64,000 bases of DNA from Brettanomyces bruxellensis (lineage: Eukaryota; Ascomycota; Pichiomycetes; Pichiales; Pichiaceae). Below the pieces are notes generated by a model. The model was given only the letters and a program-made list of their open reading frames with translations. It was not told the origin of the DNA and made no database searches. The stretch lies in the NCBI RefSeq assembly GCF_011074885.1, contig NC_054689.1:124001-188000 (forward strand). Direction: 5' to 3'. The translations under genes and the position numbers were made by a program. Below, piece by piece: positions 45,285 through 53,271 of the stretch (the stretch's first letter is position 1; each line of letters begins with the position of its first letter).

Positions 45285-47192
45285 CTAGACTCTAATAGGA
45301 TAAACAAGACGCTTACAGTATTGCTTAACGCCAGAAGCAAGCATTCTGGAATAACGAGCTTTTCTCTTTTCTAGCAGGGTGCGCATTTCAGTATCAAGAG
45401 TGCTATCGGGATCATCTAATTGCTTTTTTGTGAGAGCAAGTTGCTTTTTAAGGAAGAGTTTAATCTTGAGTTCACGAATCGGCAAAAGGAAAAAGAAGCC
45501 ACCCAATGAGAAAAAGCCGGCACATATCTGTGCTCGTATAAAGGGTCTTTTCTGTCCCTGATCTCTCAAACCTAAAGCAATAACTTCAACAACCAACGCC
45601 CAAATACCCATAAAGAAATTTTCGAATGACCAGGCAGAAGGAAATAGCTCTGGACTCACCTGATCCGCTAAGATTGGCTGGTTTAAAGTAGATGCCGAGC
45701 CAAAGGTCAATCCTGATAGTATGGCATAAAACAAAATACAAGTATAGCTAAAAGAGTTAGTCCACATGGCAAAAATAAGCACGAACATGACGACGTTCAA
45801 AACCAATGCAAGATTGACTCTGCCCGTATAATCAGAGCTCAATCCAATGATCAATCGTCCAATAGCTTGGCATCCGTTGAACACAGCAGTCATATCCGAA
45901 CCAACTTTTTGACTAAAGCCAACAAATGTGCAATAGGATGAAAGAGAGAACAGGGAAATGATGTAGCATCCCAAAACTAACAAAAACCACATGGTGATCG
46001 AGTGGATATACCAAAGCTTGAGGATCTTAAAGTTGAACATGACAGACGCCCTTGTTCTAATCTCATTAATGTTTTTGAGCCTAGACTTGGGTATTCGAGG
46101 CTTAGTCAACACTACAATGACAATTTGTAAAACGAGACAAATAATTCCAATCATTTTCAAGGACCATCTGAAATCATCAGTCTGATCAATTAGGCTTTGA
46201 GACGCAAGTGAAAACATAACACCGCCAACACCACTGGCGGAAACAGTAATACCAGAAGATATTCCACGCTTTTTATCAAACCATTCAGGCATAAGAGTGT
46301 TCATTGGATTAAATATAAGTGCGAAACCAAGGCCCAAAACAAAACCTTGTGTGAGGTACAACTGCCACAATTCATGTGTGTATGAAGCCACAAAATATCC
46401 AACAAAATAGAGAATTAAGCCGACAATCATCACAGGCTTGATACCCAGAATGGCAGATAGAATTTGCGCTAATGGTGAAAGAGATTGTGACAAACACAAG
46501 ACCATGGAGCCAATTAAAGCATAATCCTTGGCTCCAGCACCTGGAAATATATTATTATTCATCCAGTAACTCAAATAAACACCGTACGAGCCATTTGCGC
46601 CCCAAGTTGTAAGAAGTAACAGAAAGCCAACCAACGACATCACCCAAGCATAACCTTTATCAGGTGGTGGCAACTTTGCACCTTTAGAAACGCCAGTCAC
46701 AACTCTTTCAAGTTGTTCCTCGCCCTCTTTACCCTTAAGCTGCATCATCTTATCATACTTCTCGGGATTTTCAGACCGGTATGTGGCTATACGAATAGCC
46801 TGGTCCAAACCTAAGTTAGTCATCTCTCTTCCAAGACGGGTTTTTCTTTTTTCCTCCTCTCTCTCAGTGTTCACAAGATTATCATCGTGGATATCGCTCA
46901 CAACTTCCTGAACATTGCTTGTGATTGCCCTATGAAGTGCTCCAATTCTGGAAACGGACGAGGCAAAGCTTGAAGCAATCGATTGGGCTCTGTATACTAA
47001 TGATGAGGAATCAACCGAATTGCTAGACGTTAAACTGTGCAAAGGAACCACTTCGTTGTCATTGCTTGTGGAATCTACACTAGATTGCAACGATAAGACA
47101 TCATCTCCATCCGAAATATTCGGAGAAGAGACTGCATTCTTGCTGGTGCCCATATTTTGGTTAAATTCGGATTCCATACTTTCAAGAGTCAT
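45285..47192 (-). CDS. Monocarboxylate-transporter-family permease (MCH type)
   Basis: A 635-residue major-facilitator protein of the MCT family (yeast Mch1-5). The start is the ATG at 47192; the codon before it is GTG. The first 170 residues are hydrophilic and Ser-rich. The family signature DKGYAWVMSLVGFLLLL (about 178-194) opens helix 1, followed by NGSYGVYLSYW, LGLGFALIFNPM, PEWFDKKRGISSGITVSASGVGGV and GRLIIGLSSDYTGR. Twelve helices can be counted, with a central loop at about 360-385. Of the yeast paralogues the long N-terminus and motifs recall Esbp6 (Mch3) and Mch2; I cannot choose. Yeast Mch proteins are not proven monocarboxylate carriers (Mch5 takes up riboflavin), so the substrate is open. 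Confidence 0.87.
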   Translation of the reverse strand: MTLESMESEFNQNMGTSKNAVSSPNISDGDDVLSLQSSVDSTSNDNEVVPLHSLTSSNSVDSSSLVYRAQSIASSFASSVSRIGALHRAITSNVQEVVSDIHDDNLVNTEREEEKRKTRLGREMTNLGLDQAIRIATYRSENPEKYDKMMQLKGKEGEEQLERVVTGVSKGAKLPPPDKGYAWVMSLVGFLLLLTTWGANGSYGVYLSYWMNNNIFPGAGAKDYALIGSMVLCLSQSLSPLAQILSAILGIKPVMIVGLILYFVGYFVASYTHELWQLYLTQGFVLGLGFALIFNPMNTLMPEWFDKKRGISSGITVSASGVGGVMFSLASQSLIDQTDDFRWSLKMIGIICLVLQIVIVVLTKPRIPKSRLKNINEIRTRASVMFNFKILKLWYIHSITMWFLLVLGCYIISLFSLSSYCTFVGFSQKVGSDMTAVFNGCQAIGRLIIGLSSDYTGRVNLALVLNVVMFVLIFAMWTNSFSYTCILFYAILSGLTFGSASTLNQPILADQVSPELFPSAWSFENFFMGIWALVVEVIALGLRDQGQKRPFIRAQICAGFFSLGGFFFLLPIRELKIKLFLKKQLALTKKQLDDPDSTLDTEMRTLLEKRKARYSRMLASGVKQYCKRLVYPIRV

Positions 47193-48088
47193 CACAATGA
47201 AACCAATGCAGCCAGAATGTTAAAAATGCAAAAAAAAAAAAAGACAATATACTAGAGTAGTTAATTTATCCTCACCCCAAGCACTGTCACCATTGAAGTA
47301 GAAGCAATATTATGTACTGTTTATATTCAAAAAGCAGTTATATAGAACTGGGAGGAAGATTTATTCATTTTCAGTGAAAAATAAACTTAATAACATGACC
47401 CCGTAATTTTTTTTTATCGCAGTAATTTGCATTTATTATTTTGACAATAGTAATATAATATTCAAGGGTTTTTCAATTGTCGGAATTATCAATACTATTT
47501 TTGGTATTGATCCCTTCCAAAAGAAAACAGTCGAAATTAAAAAAAGAAAAACGGTTTCGAGCATACGCTTTTATTAATGTCGGAAGGATAGGTAATATGT
47601 CCGTTTTCCTTAAAATACAAATTAAAAATCAGATATCACTCAGCTTTCCATAATGTAACTCTCTTGTTTTGTAAGACTGTAAACCAAAAGCTATACATAT
47701 ATGTTGTGACGATACGTGAACGGTATTCCTAAGGCATACTTCACAAACGAAATGAATGTATTGATGGAATTTTAGGATATTCCAAGCTACCCTAATATTG
47801 CCTATTCATGATTATATATCTTAACACGATATATTTTTCTTCCATTCGTTACTCCAGCTCTTGCAAATCTGGAAATAAATACTCACCGTTCACATACAAC
47901 CTGTTACTTTAGGGATCGACCTGGAACAATGTAATTGTTAGACTTTTTTTTTCTGAAAAAAAAAATTTCAGTACCTTCAATCTCATAAGAAGCGGCTATA
48001 TAGATATACACTAATTGTAACTTCCTTCGGTCAGTACACAAATTTTTGACTCTTTTTAAGCTATTAAAGCAGGATCGAAAAAAGGAAA
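47193..48088. other. Divergent spacer between transporter gene and RSA4
   Basis: About 0.9 kb, AT-rich, with A or T runs (47231-47242, 47408-47416, 47945-47966). Bases 47488-47512 contain an imperfect palindrome around TATTTTTGGTATTG. No gene or tRNA is seen. Confidence 0.5.
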
Positions 48089-49612
48089 ATGTCGACTTTG
48101 ATACCACCACCATCAAAAAGGCAAAGGAGAGAGGCACAAAAGCCGAGGGAAGTGAATATAGTTCCGAAGGACTTACCTAATGTGTTAATAAAGTTTGAAG
48201 CATCCGACACAGGAAAATCAATAGGAGGCTCCTTAAGGGTTCCAGGTGGAATCACAGAGAAGCAATTGGAGGAGCTTTTGAACAAGCTTAATGGAACTCC
48301 AGATGATTATGTTCCGTATTCGTTTGCACTGAAAAATGGAGATGATCAGATAGACATTAAAGATAATTTGTATACATCGATTTTGAAGCCGGGCATTAAG
48401 ACAACAGAGGACTTTTTGACACTTGTTTACACGCCAAGGGCAGTGTTTAAGGTCAGACCTGTTACCAGGGCTTCGGCTACTATTGCCGGACATGGATCTA
48501 CCATATTAGTTGCACAGTTTGCTCCAAATACAAGCTCTAGGATGGTTACAGGAGCAGGAGATTCAACGGCCAAGATTTGGGACTGTGACACTCAAACGGT
48601 TCAACATACTCTTCGGGGTCATACAAACTGGGTTTTATGTGCTGTATGGTCTCCAAGAGGAGATGTTATTGCAACCGGATCAATGGATACAACAATTAGA
48701 TTATGGGATGCCAAAACAGGCAAAAATATTGGTGGACCGTTGAAAGGCCATAGGAAATGGATTAGTTCTCTTTGCTGGGAGCCTTTACATCTTGTGAAAC
48801 CGGGAGAAAGTCCAAAGCTGGTATCAGGATCTGAAGATGGAACAGTCAAAGTCTGGGATACGAAAAGACGGCTTTGCTTGATGACTATGTCCGGTCATAA
48901 AGGTGCCGTTTCGTGTGTGAAATGGGGTGGTTCAAATCTAATTTACTCTGGTTCTCACGATAAAACCATCAAGGTGTGGGATGCCAAAAATGGAAGATGT
49001 ACTCAAACTTTAAAGGCGCATGCACATTGGGTCAATCATCTTGCTCTTTCTACGGACTTTGCACTTCGAGTTGGTGCCTACGATCATACAGGTAAGAAGC
49101 CTCAGAATGAGCAACAGGAGAGGGAGCTTGCTTTAAAGAACTACAATAAGGTTGCCAGAGTTGGCGGTAGAGATTCTGAGCGGCTTGTCAGTGCAAGTGA
49201 TGACTTTACTATGTTTTTATGGGATCCAGAACATTCGACGAAGCCAATTCATAGAATGACGGGACACCAAAAATTGGTTAATCATGTTTCATTTTCCCCC
49301 GATGGAAGATATGTTGCCTCTGCATCTTTTGATAATTCTGTTAAACTTTGGGATGGAAGAACAGGAAAGTTTATTGCATCTCTCCGGGGACATGTTGCTC
49401 CTGTTTATCAAACTGCTTGGTCTTCGGACTCAAGGCTTTTGGTCAGTTGCTCTAAGGACTCTACACTCAAGGTGTGGGATATTCGCTCCAGAAAGCTTCT
49501 TTGTGATCTTCCGGGTCATAAGGATGAAGTCTATGCTGTTGATTGGTCGGTTGATGGTGGAAAAGTCGCTAGTGGTGGAAAAGATAAAACTGTCAGACTT
49601 TGGATGCAGTAA
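48089..49612 (+). CDS. RSA4: 60S ribosome assembly WD-repeat protein Rsa4
   Basis: A 507-residue protein of the Notchless/NLE1 family. Residues about 30-100 are the NLE (ubiquitin-like) domain (NVLIKFEASDTGKSIGGSLRVP, LNKLNGTPDDYVPYSF), which engages the MIDAS domain of the AAA-ATPase Rea1. Residues about 125-507 form eight WD40 repeats, with clear blades at VTGAGDSTAKIWDCDT, ATGSMDTTIRLWDAKTGK, VSGSEDGTVKVWDTKRR, YSGSHDKTIKVWDAKNGR, VSASDDFTMFLWDPE, ASASFDNSVKLWDGRTGK, VSCSKDSTLKVWDIRSRK and ASGGKDKTVRLW. It works in late nucleolar and nucleoplasmic pre-60S maturation. Length is nearly the same as yeast Rsa4 (515). Confidence 0.96.
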   Translation: MSTLIPPPSKRQRREAQKPREVNIVPKDLPNVLIKFEASDTGKSIGGSLRVPGGITEKQLEELLNKLNGTPDDYVPYSFALKNGDDQIDIKDNLYTSILKPGIKTTEDFLTLVYTPRAVFKVRPVTRASATIAGHGSTILVAQFAPNTSSRMVTGAGDSTAKIWDCDTQTVQHTLRGHTNWVLCAVWSPRGDVIATGSMDTTIRLWDAKTGKNIGGPLKGHRKWISSLCWEPLHLVKPGESPKLVSGSEDGTVKVWDTKRRLCLMTMSGHKGAVSCVKWGGSNLIYSGSHDKTIKVWDAKNGRCTQTLKAHAHWVNHLALSTDFALRVGAYDHTGKKPQNEQQERELALKNYNKVARVGGRDSERLVSASDDFTMFLWDPEHSTKPIHRMTGHQKLVNHVSFSPDGRYVASASFDNSVKLWDGRTGKFIASLRGHVAPVYQTAWSSDSRLLVSCSKDSTLKVWDIRSRKLLCDLPGHKDEVYAVDWSVDGGKVASGGKDKTVRLWMQ

Positions 49613-49955
49613 ATTCCCACTAACCATTCCCGTATAGAATAGATAGCATCGCATTAATACACCGGTAAATAATTTTTTGTGTTTCTTTGAGCGGTTACTG
49701 CTTGGCACATATGTATCAGAAAGCTGTATATACAGAAAGTATATACATGTAATCCTCCTTAAAGATACCGGGGATGCTTATATTATTCGAGGCGGTGCAG
49801 TCTCTTTGCGTAACAGTGGATGAAAAATAATTGAAACGCCAAAACGCGCTTAGCCTGAACAATTAAGAAAGCAATGCGTAAAGCATGGGTATATGCATAT
49901 ATACAATTCATGTGTAGCATACTTGTACAAATCAAGCACACGTTAACATCCTATC
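49613..49955. other. Spacer between RSA4 and DFR1
   Basis: A 343-base stretch with the RSA4 3' end and the DFR1 promoter (both plus strand). A short palindrome, TATATACAG near 49728, is the only feature. Two CGCG-type words (49845-49851) lie about 105-110 bases before DFR1. Confidence 0.45.
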
Positions 49956-50603
49956 ATGCAGACTCTAAGGAAAGCACCAATGAAAGTTTCCATTATTGTG
50001 GCGTCATTGCTACCAGAATTTGGTATTGGCAGTAAAGGTAGATTACCTTGGCATTTGAAAAAGGATATGAAATTTTTCAAGGAAGTTACGACAAGAACTG
50101 TAGATCAGAATAAGAAGAACATCGTTATAATGGGGAGAAATACATATGATTCAATTCCAAAGCGGTTTAGACCTCTTAAAGGACGGCTTAATGTAATATT
50201 ATCCAAGAATGCTGATGAATACCGTGAGCAGCTGAAAAGCGAACTCCAAGCACATCCTGACACCCTAAAGATAGAGGATTCTCTAGAGAAGGCTATAGAG
50301 CAAAGCAAGCTTTTACATGGGATAGAGGAGGTATTTATAATTGGAGGTGCCCAAGTTTACAATTCTGCCATGAGTGCACAAGGGCATATTGTTGATAGAA
50401 TATTTTTAACCAAGATCAGTAGCCCCGTCAAAGTGAGCATGGACACGTTTTTAAAGTTTGATGCGGAACAGTGGGAGAAGAGAAGTTTAGATGATCTTGA
50501 AGAATATCTTAAAAGCAAGGGACTAGGCGGTGAATTCCAGCTCTCAGGTAACAAAGAGGGTGAATTTGAATACAGCTTCTTACTCTTAGAGAATAAAAAG
50601 TAA
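49956..50603 (+). CDS. DFR1: Dihydrofolate reductase
   Basis: A 215-residue enzyme that reduces dihydrofolate to tetrahydrofolate with NADPH, needed for thymidylate and purine synthesis. The family motifs are VSIIVASLLPEFGIGSKGRLPWHLKKDMKFF at the start (substrate and cofactor site), IVIMGRNTYDSIPKRFRPLKGRLNVILS, and the NADPH-binding VFIIGGAQVYN. The acidic residue that contacts the pterin is Asp (in KKDMKFF). The C-terminus ends with EFEYSFLLLENK, the usual last strand. Yeast Dfr1 has 211 residues. Met9 (MKVSIIVA at 49980) is an equally plausible start. Confidence 0.95.
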   Translation: MQTLRKAPMKVSIIVASLLPEFGIGSKGRLPWHLKKDMKFFKEVTTRTVDQNKKNIVIMGRNTYDSIPKRFRPLKGRLNVILSKNADEYREQLKSELQAHPDTLKIEDSLEKAIEQSKLLHGIEEVFIIGGAQVYNSAMSAQGHIVDRIFLTKISSPVKVSMDTFLKFDAEQWEKRSLDDLEEYLKSKGLGGEFQLSGNKEGEFEYSFLLLENKK

Positions 50604-51052
50604 GATCGCCCAATACATAATAGTACATAGCAAATAAATAGATAGCCTATCTAAAAGTGCCTCCGTTCTCTTTAAGAAATATGTTAATAGGAGCATTGTG
50701 GAGGTTCGCGGAAAAAAATGATTATACACGTGATGAGACAAAGGGTGCACAAACCACACCTCAACCCTAGTGAAAATATTTATTTTTCCTGCCATTTTTT
50801 CTCATCCTTGACCGTTAGTCGCGATCACCCCGTACCCTGTATTCAGTATGTAGGCGCGAATACATCTTTTTCATCCTACTAGGCAGATTTTCGTGAATTT
50901 TTTTTTTGTTAGTCTCATTTTATTTTTTTTCATCATGCCTGAAAACAGAACTGTGCACAACATCTTGATTGAAGGTTAACCAATATCTTTGAAGGTTATA
51001 ATACATCCTTTTATCAACAAGGAATCTTACAGACATCCAAAATATATCAAAA
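50604..51052. other. Spacer upstream of RPL33
   Basis: A 449-base stretch with the DFR1 3' end and the RPL33 promoter. AACCCTAG (50763-50770) resembles the Tbf1-type telomere word ACCCTA, and CACCCCGTACC (about 50826-50836) is weakly Rap1-like. Both factor types drive ribosomal-protein genes in yeasts, but the matches are inexact. T runs lie at 50900-50908 and 50920-50929. Confidence 0.4.
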
Positions 51053-51794
51053 ATGGCTGAATCCCACAGACGTAAGTGAACGGAACTGAATACAACTGGC
51101 CAAACTGGTGTGTTATTGCTTAATCAATTATGGTGCTAAGAGAAATGCATTTTGAATGAACGGTCAACTGGAGTTATGAGGAAAATAAACAAGTCGTCAA
51201 ACATTTTAGGAGGAGTGCAAGCATTTGAACAGGAATACTATATTTATTAATGTTTCAGGTTGGGAGTAGCAGAGGTAATGGTCATGTGGAAATATCTAAA
51301 TGTCGAAATTACAGAAATGAAAGCAGGAGCAAGTGGATAAGGAATCCGTTACAGAAGATGAGACAGCAAGGATCACTTTTGTAACAGCTTAAGTATTATG
51401 ATTAAGCATCACGCCTGTTCTCAGCAGGGAAAACATAAGGTAATTTTTGGAAACATATATACTAACAAACCATCAACCTTTAATTATAGTATACGTGAAA
51501 GGCAAGCACGTCTCATACCAGAGATCTAAGTCTGTCACCAAGCCAAAGTGCTCTTTGATCAAGATCGAGGGTGTCAGCAACAAAGATGACGCTAAGTTCT
51601 ACTTGGGAAAGAAGATTGCATACGTTTACAGAGCACCAAAGGCCGTCAGAGGTACTAAGATCAGATGCATCTGGGGTAAGGTTACCAGAGTTCACGGTAA
51701 CTCGGGTATAGTCAGAGCTCACTTCAAGCACAACTTGCCACCAAAGACTTTCGGCGCTTCTGTTAGAATCATGCTTTACCCATCCAACATCTAA
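51053..51794 (+). CDS. RPL33: 60S ribosomal protein eL33 (spliced)
   Basis: Exons 51053-51071 and 51490-51794, with a 418-base intron (donor GTAAGT at 51072, exact TACTAAC at 51460-51466, acceptor ATAG ending 51489). The join falls inside a Leu codon (C + TA). The protein has 107 residues and begins [20 protein letters not shown], then [43 protein letters not shown] and [16 protein letters not shown]. This is eL33 (formerly L35a/L37) over its whole length, identical in length to yeast Rpl33. It is a structural component of the large ribosomal subunit. The tiny first exon and long intron are typical of yeast ribosomal-protein genes and are needed for the start. Confidence 0.97.
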
Positions 51795-52174
51795 GGGGAT
51801 TATATAGAACCACAGACATGTATTAATTTTCTCTGTTTTTGTCTAATGTTTTATATATCTCTTTTTCTCCGAGCTAAATAAATATATTGGTAGGATTTGA
51901 ATCTGCTTGGTGTTGAATTTGCACTGCATGTTGTAGATAGTGTATAGTTATATATTAAGTCTTGGTTTTACATCCGTACACTCGTCCAGGATTTTGGAAC
52001 AAATTAGATTTATGCGAATTGTTAACATGTGTGGGAAAAGAAAAAAAAATAAATAAAAGCAAATTAATTATCTAGAAAGCAGCGGTCCCTATGCTACACT
52101 GTTAGAATGTATTAACAGTAGACGGATAGAAACCCTTAACTACAAAAAGCAATTACCAACAACCAACTTTAAGC
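51795..52174. other. Spacer between RPL33 and the NDUFA1-like gene
   Basis: A 380-base AT-rich stretch with the RPL33 3' end and the promoter of the next gene, both plus strand. I see no gene, tRNA or snoRNA boxes. Confidence 0.5.
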
Positions 52175-52701
52175 ATGATTCCTTGGGAAGGGCTCTATCC
52201 GTATGCCCTCATTCTAGGCGTAAGTAGAGAGGATAATTGGATCGCAAATACATGATTGATGCGATTAAAGTTACTAACAACGAATGCTAATTATTTGAAC
52301 AGTTGGTTGCTCTAGCGGGAGGTGGAATGAATGTAATCACAATATCGTCATTGACGAGAAATTCACAAGGACCAAGCAGAAAATCGCACTATGATGTTCC
52401 AACGAAAGACAAAGATTGGGTTAGGCCTCGTATTAAGACAGATCAATGGGACAAGAATATGGCTGTTAGAGACTTGAGATTGACGGGAAACTTCCGCGGA
52501 ACAAAGGCAGAGCCAGAGGCAGATGAGTCTTTTGAAACAAACAGTGTTGTTTTTGCTTCGCATACACACAAGCCTTGGGTGCTAAGGAAGCATATTATTA
52601 TGAAGAACTCACCTTCCAAGTGGCTCCAGAAGTACAACTCTGACAGAGACCAGCACTGGGAAGCAGTTAAGGAGGATTACTTGAAGGGTATGGAGAAATG
52701 A
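52175..52701 (+). CDS. NADH:ubiquinone oxidoreductase subunit, NDUFA1/MWFE type (spliced)
   Basis: Exons 52175-52219 and 52303-52701, with an 83-base intron (GTAAGT donor, exact TACTAAC at 52272-52278, acceptor ACAG). The joined protein has 147 residues. It begins MIPWEGLYPYALILG, continues into a helix (LVALAGGGMNV), and later has TDQWDKNMAVRDLRLTGNFRGTKAEPEADESFETNSV. That order (short N-terminus, one membrane helix, then DQWD...RDxRLTGxxRGQ...EGFxxNS) is the signature of the fungal NDUFA1 (MWFE) subunit of mitochondrial complex I. The subunit is normally about 80-90 residues; here a loop of about 20 residues precedes the DQWD block and a 45-residue tail follows it. It implies a functional complex I in this yeast. 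Confidence 0.85.
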
Positions 52702-53271
52702 GTAAATCTGTTATTCTTCATTCTTCTCTATTGTGTGGAAGTCAAAACACCAAGCATCTATACGAGCGCAGATGCACGTATAAGGTGATGTATCTCGATA
52801 TTATTTATTTATTATTATTCAATTCATTAGTGGAAGATTACGTAGTTTATGTAGGTTGGTTCGGAGTGGTTGAGGTGGCTTCTTACGTAATCAGATAAAG
52901 CATCTAAACTGCTGGAGTTCAGTGCAGTATTGGGTTAGTTTACATTGATGATATAACCTTGCTACCAACTGCATTAGGAGCATGCCATAGCTACATCAGA
53001 TGCTATATCGAATTAATTCAGTTCACATATAAATACAAACTCGTAGAAAACTGCGTACATACAAAGCCCCGCGACCACCGTGCGCCAATCGTGTTAAAAC
53101 GAAATGAAATGAAGAAATGAAGCAAACGAAGATAACGAAACAAAACAAACAAAGCAAAATAAACCGAAACAAAGCAATCAAAGCAATCAAAGCAATCAAA
53201 GCAATCAAAGCAATCAAAGCAATGCAAATCAAAGCAAAGCATACGAACTAAGCCATGGTGCACACTTCACA
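52702..53271. other. Convergent spacer between NDUFA1-like gene and KIN4
   Basis: A 570-base region of two 3' ends. It contains an AT-rich stretch and, from about 53095, repetitive GAAAC/AAAGC words ending in a 9-bp tandem repeat (listed separately). No gene is seen; open frames here are the repeat translated. Confidence 0.55.
53171..53224. repeat. 9-bp tandem repeat (AAAGCAATC)6
   Basis: Five exact units of AAAGCAATC and a sixth ending in G, 47 bases beyond the KIN4 stop codon. It is embedded in a longer imperfect AAAGCAAA-rich stretch (about 53095-53245). It explains the Cys-Phe-Asp and Ala-Leu-Ile repeat frames on the minus strand. Confidence 0.92.

Noticed and set aside
53018..53263. Cys-Phe-Asp and Ala-Leu-Ile repeat peptides
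   Set aside because: They are frames through the 9-bp AAAGCAATC repeat.
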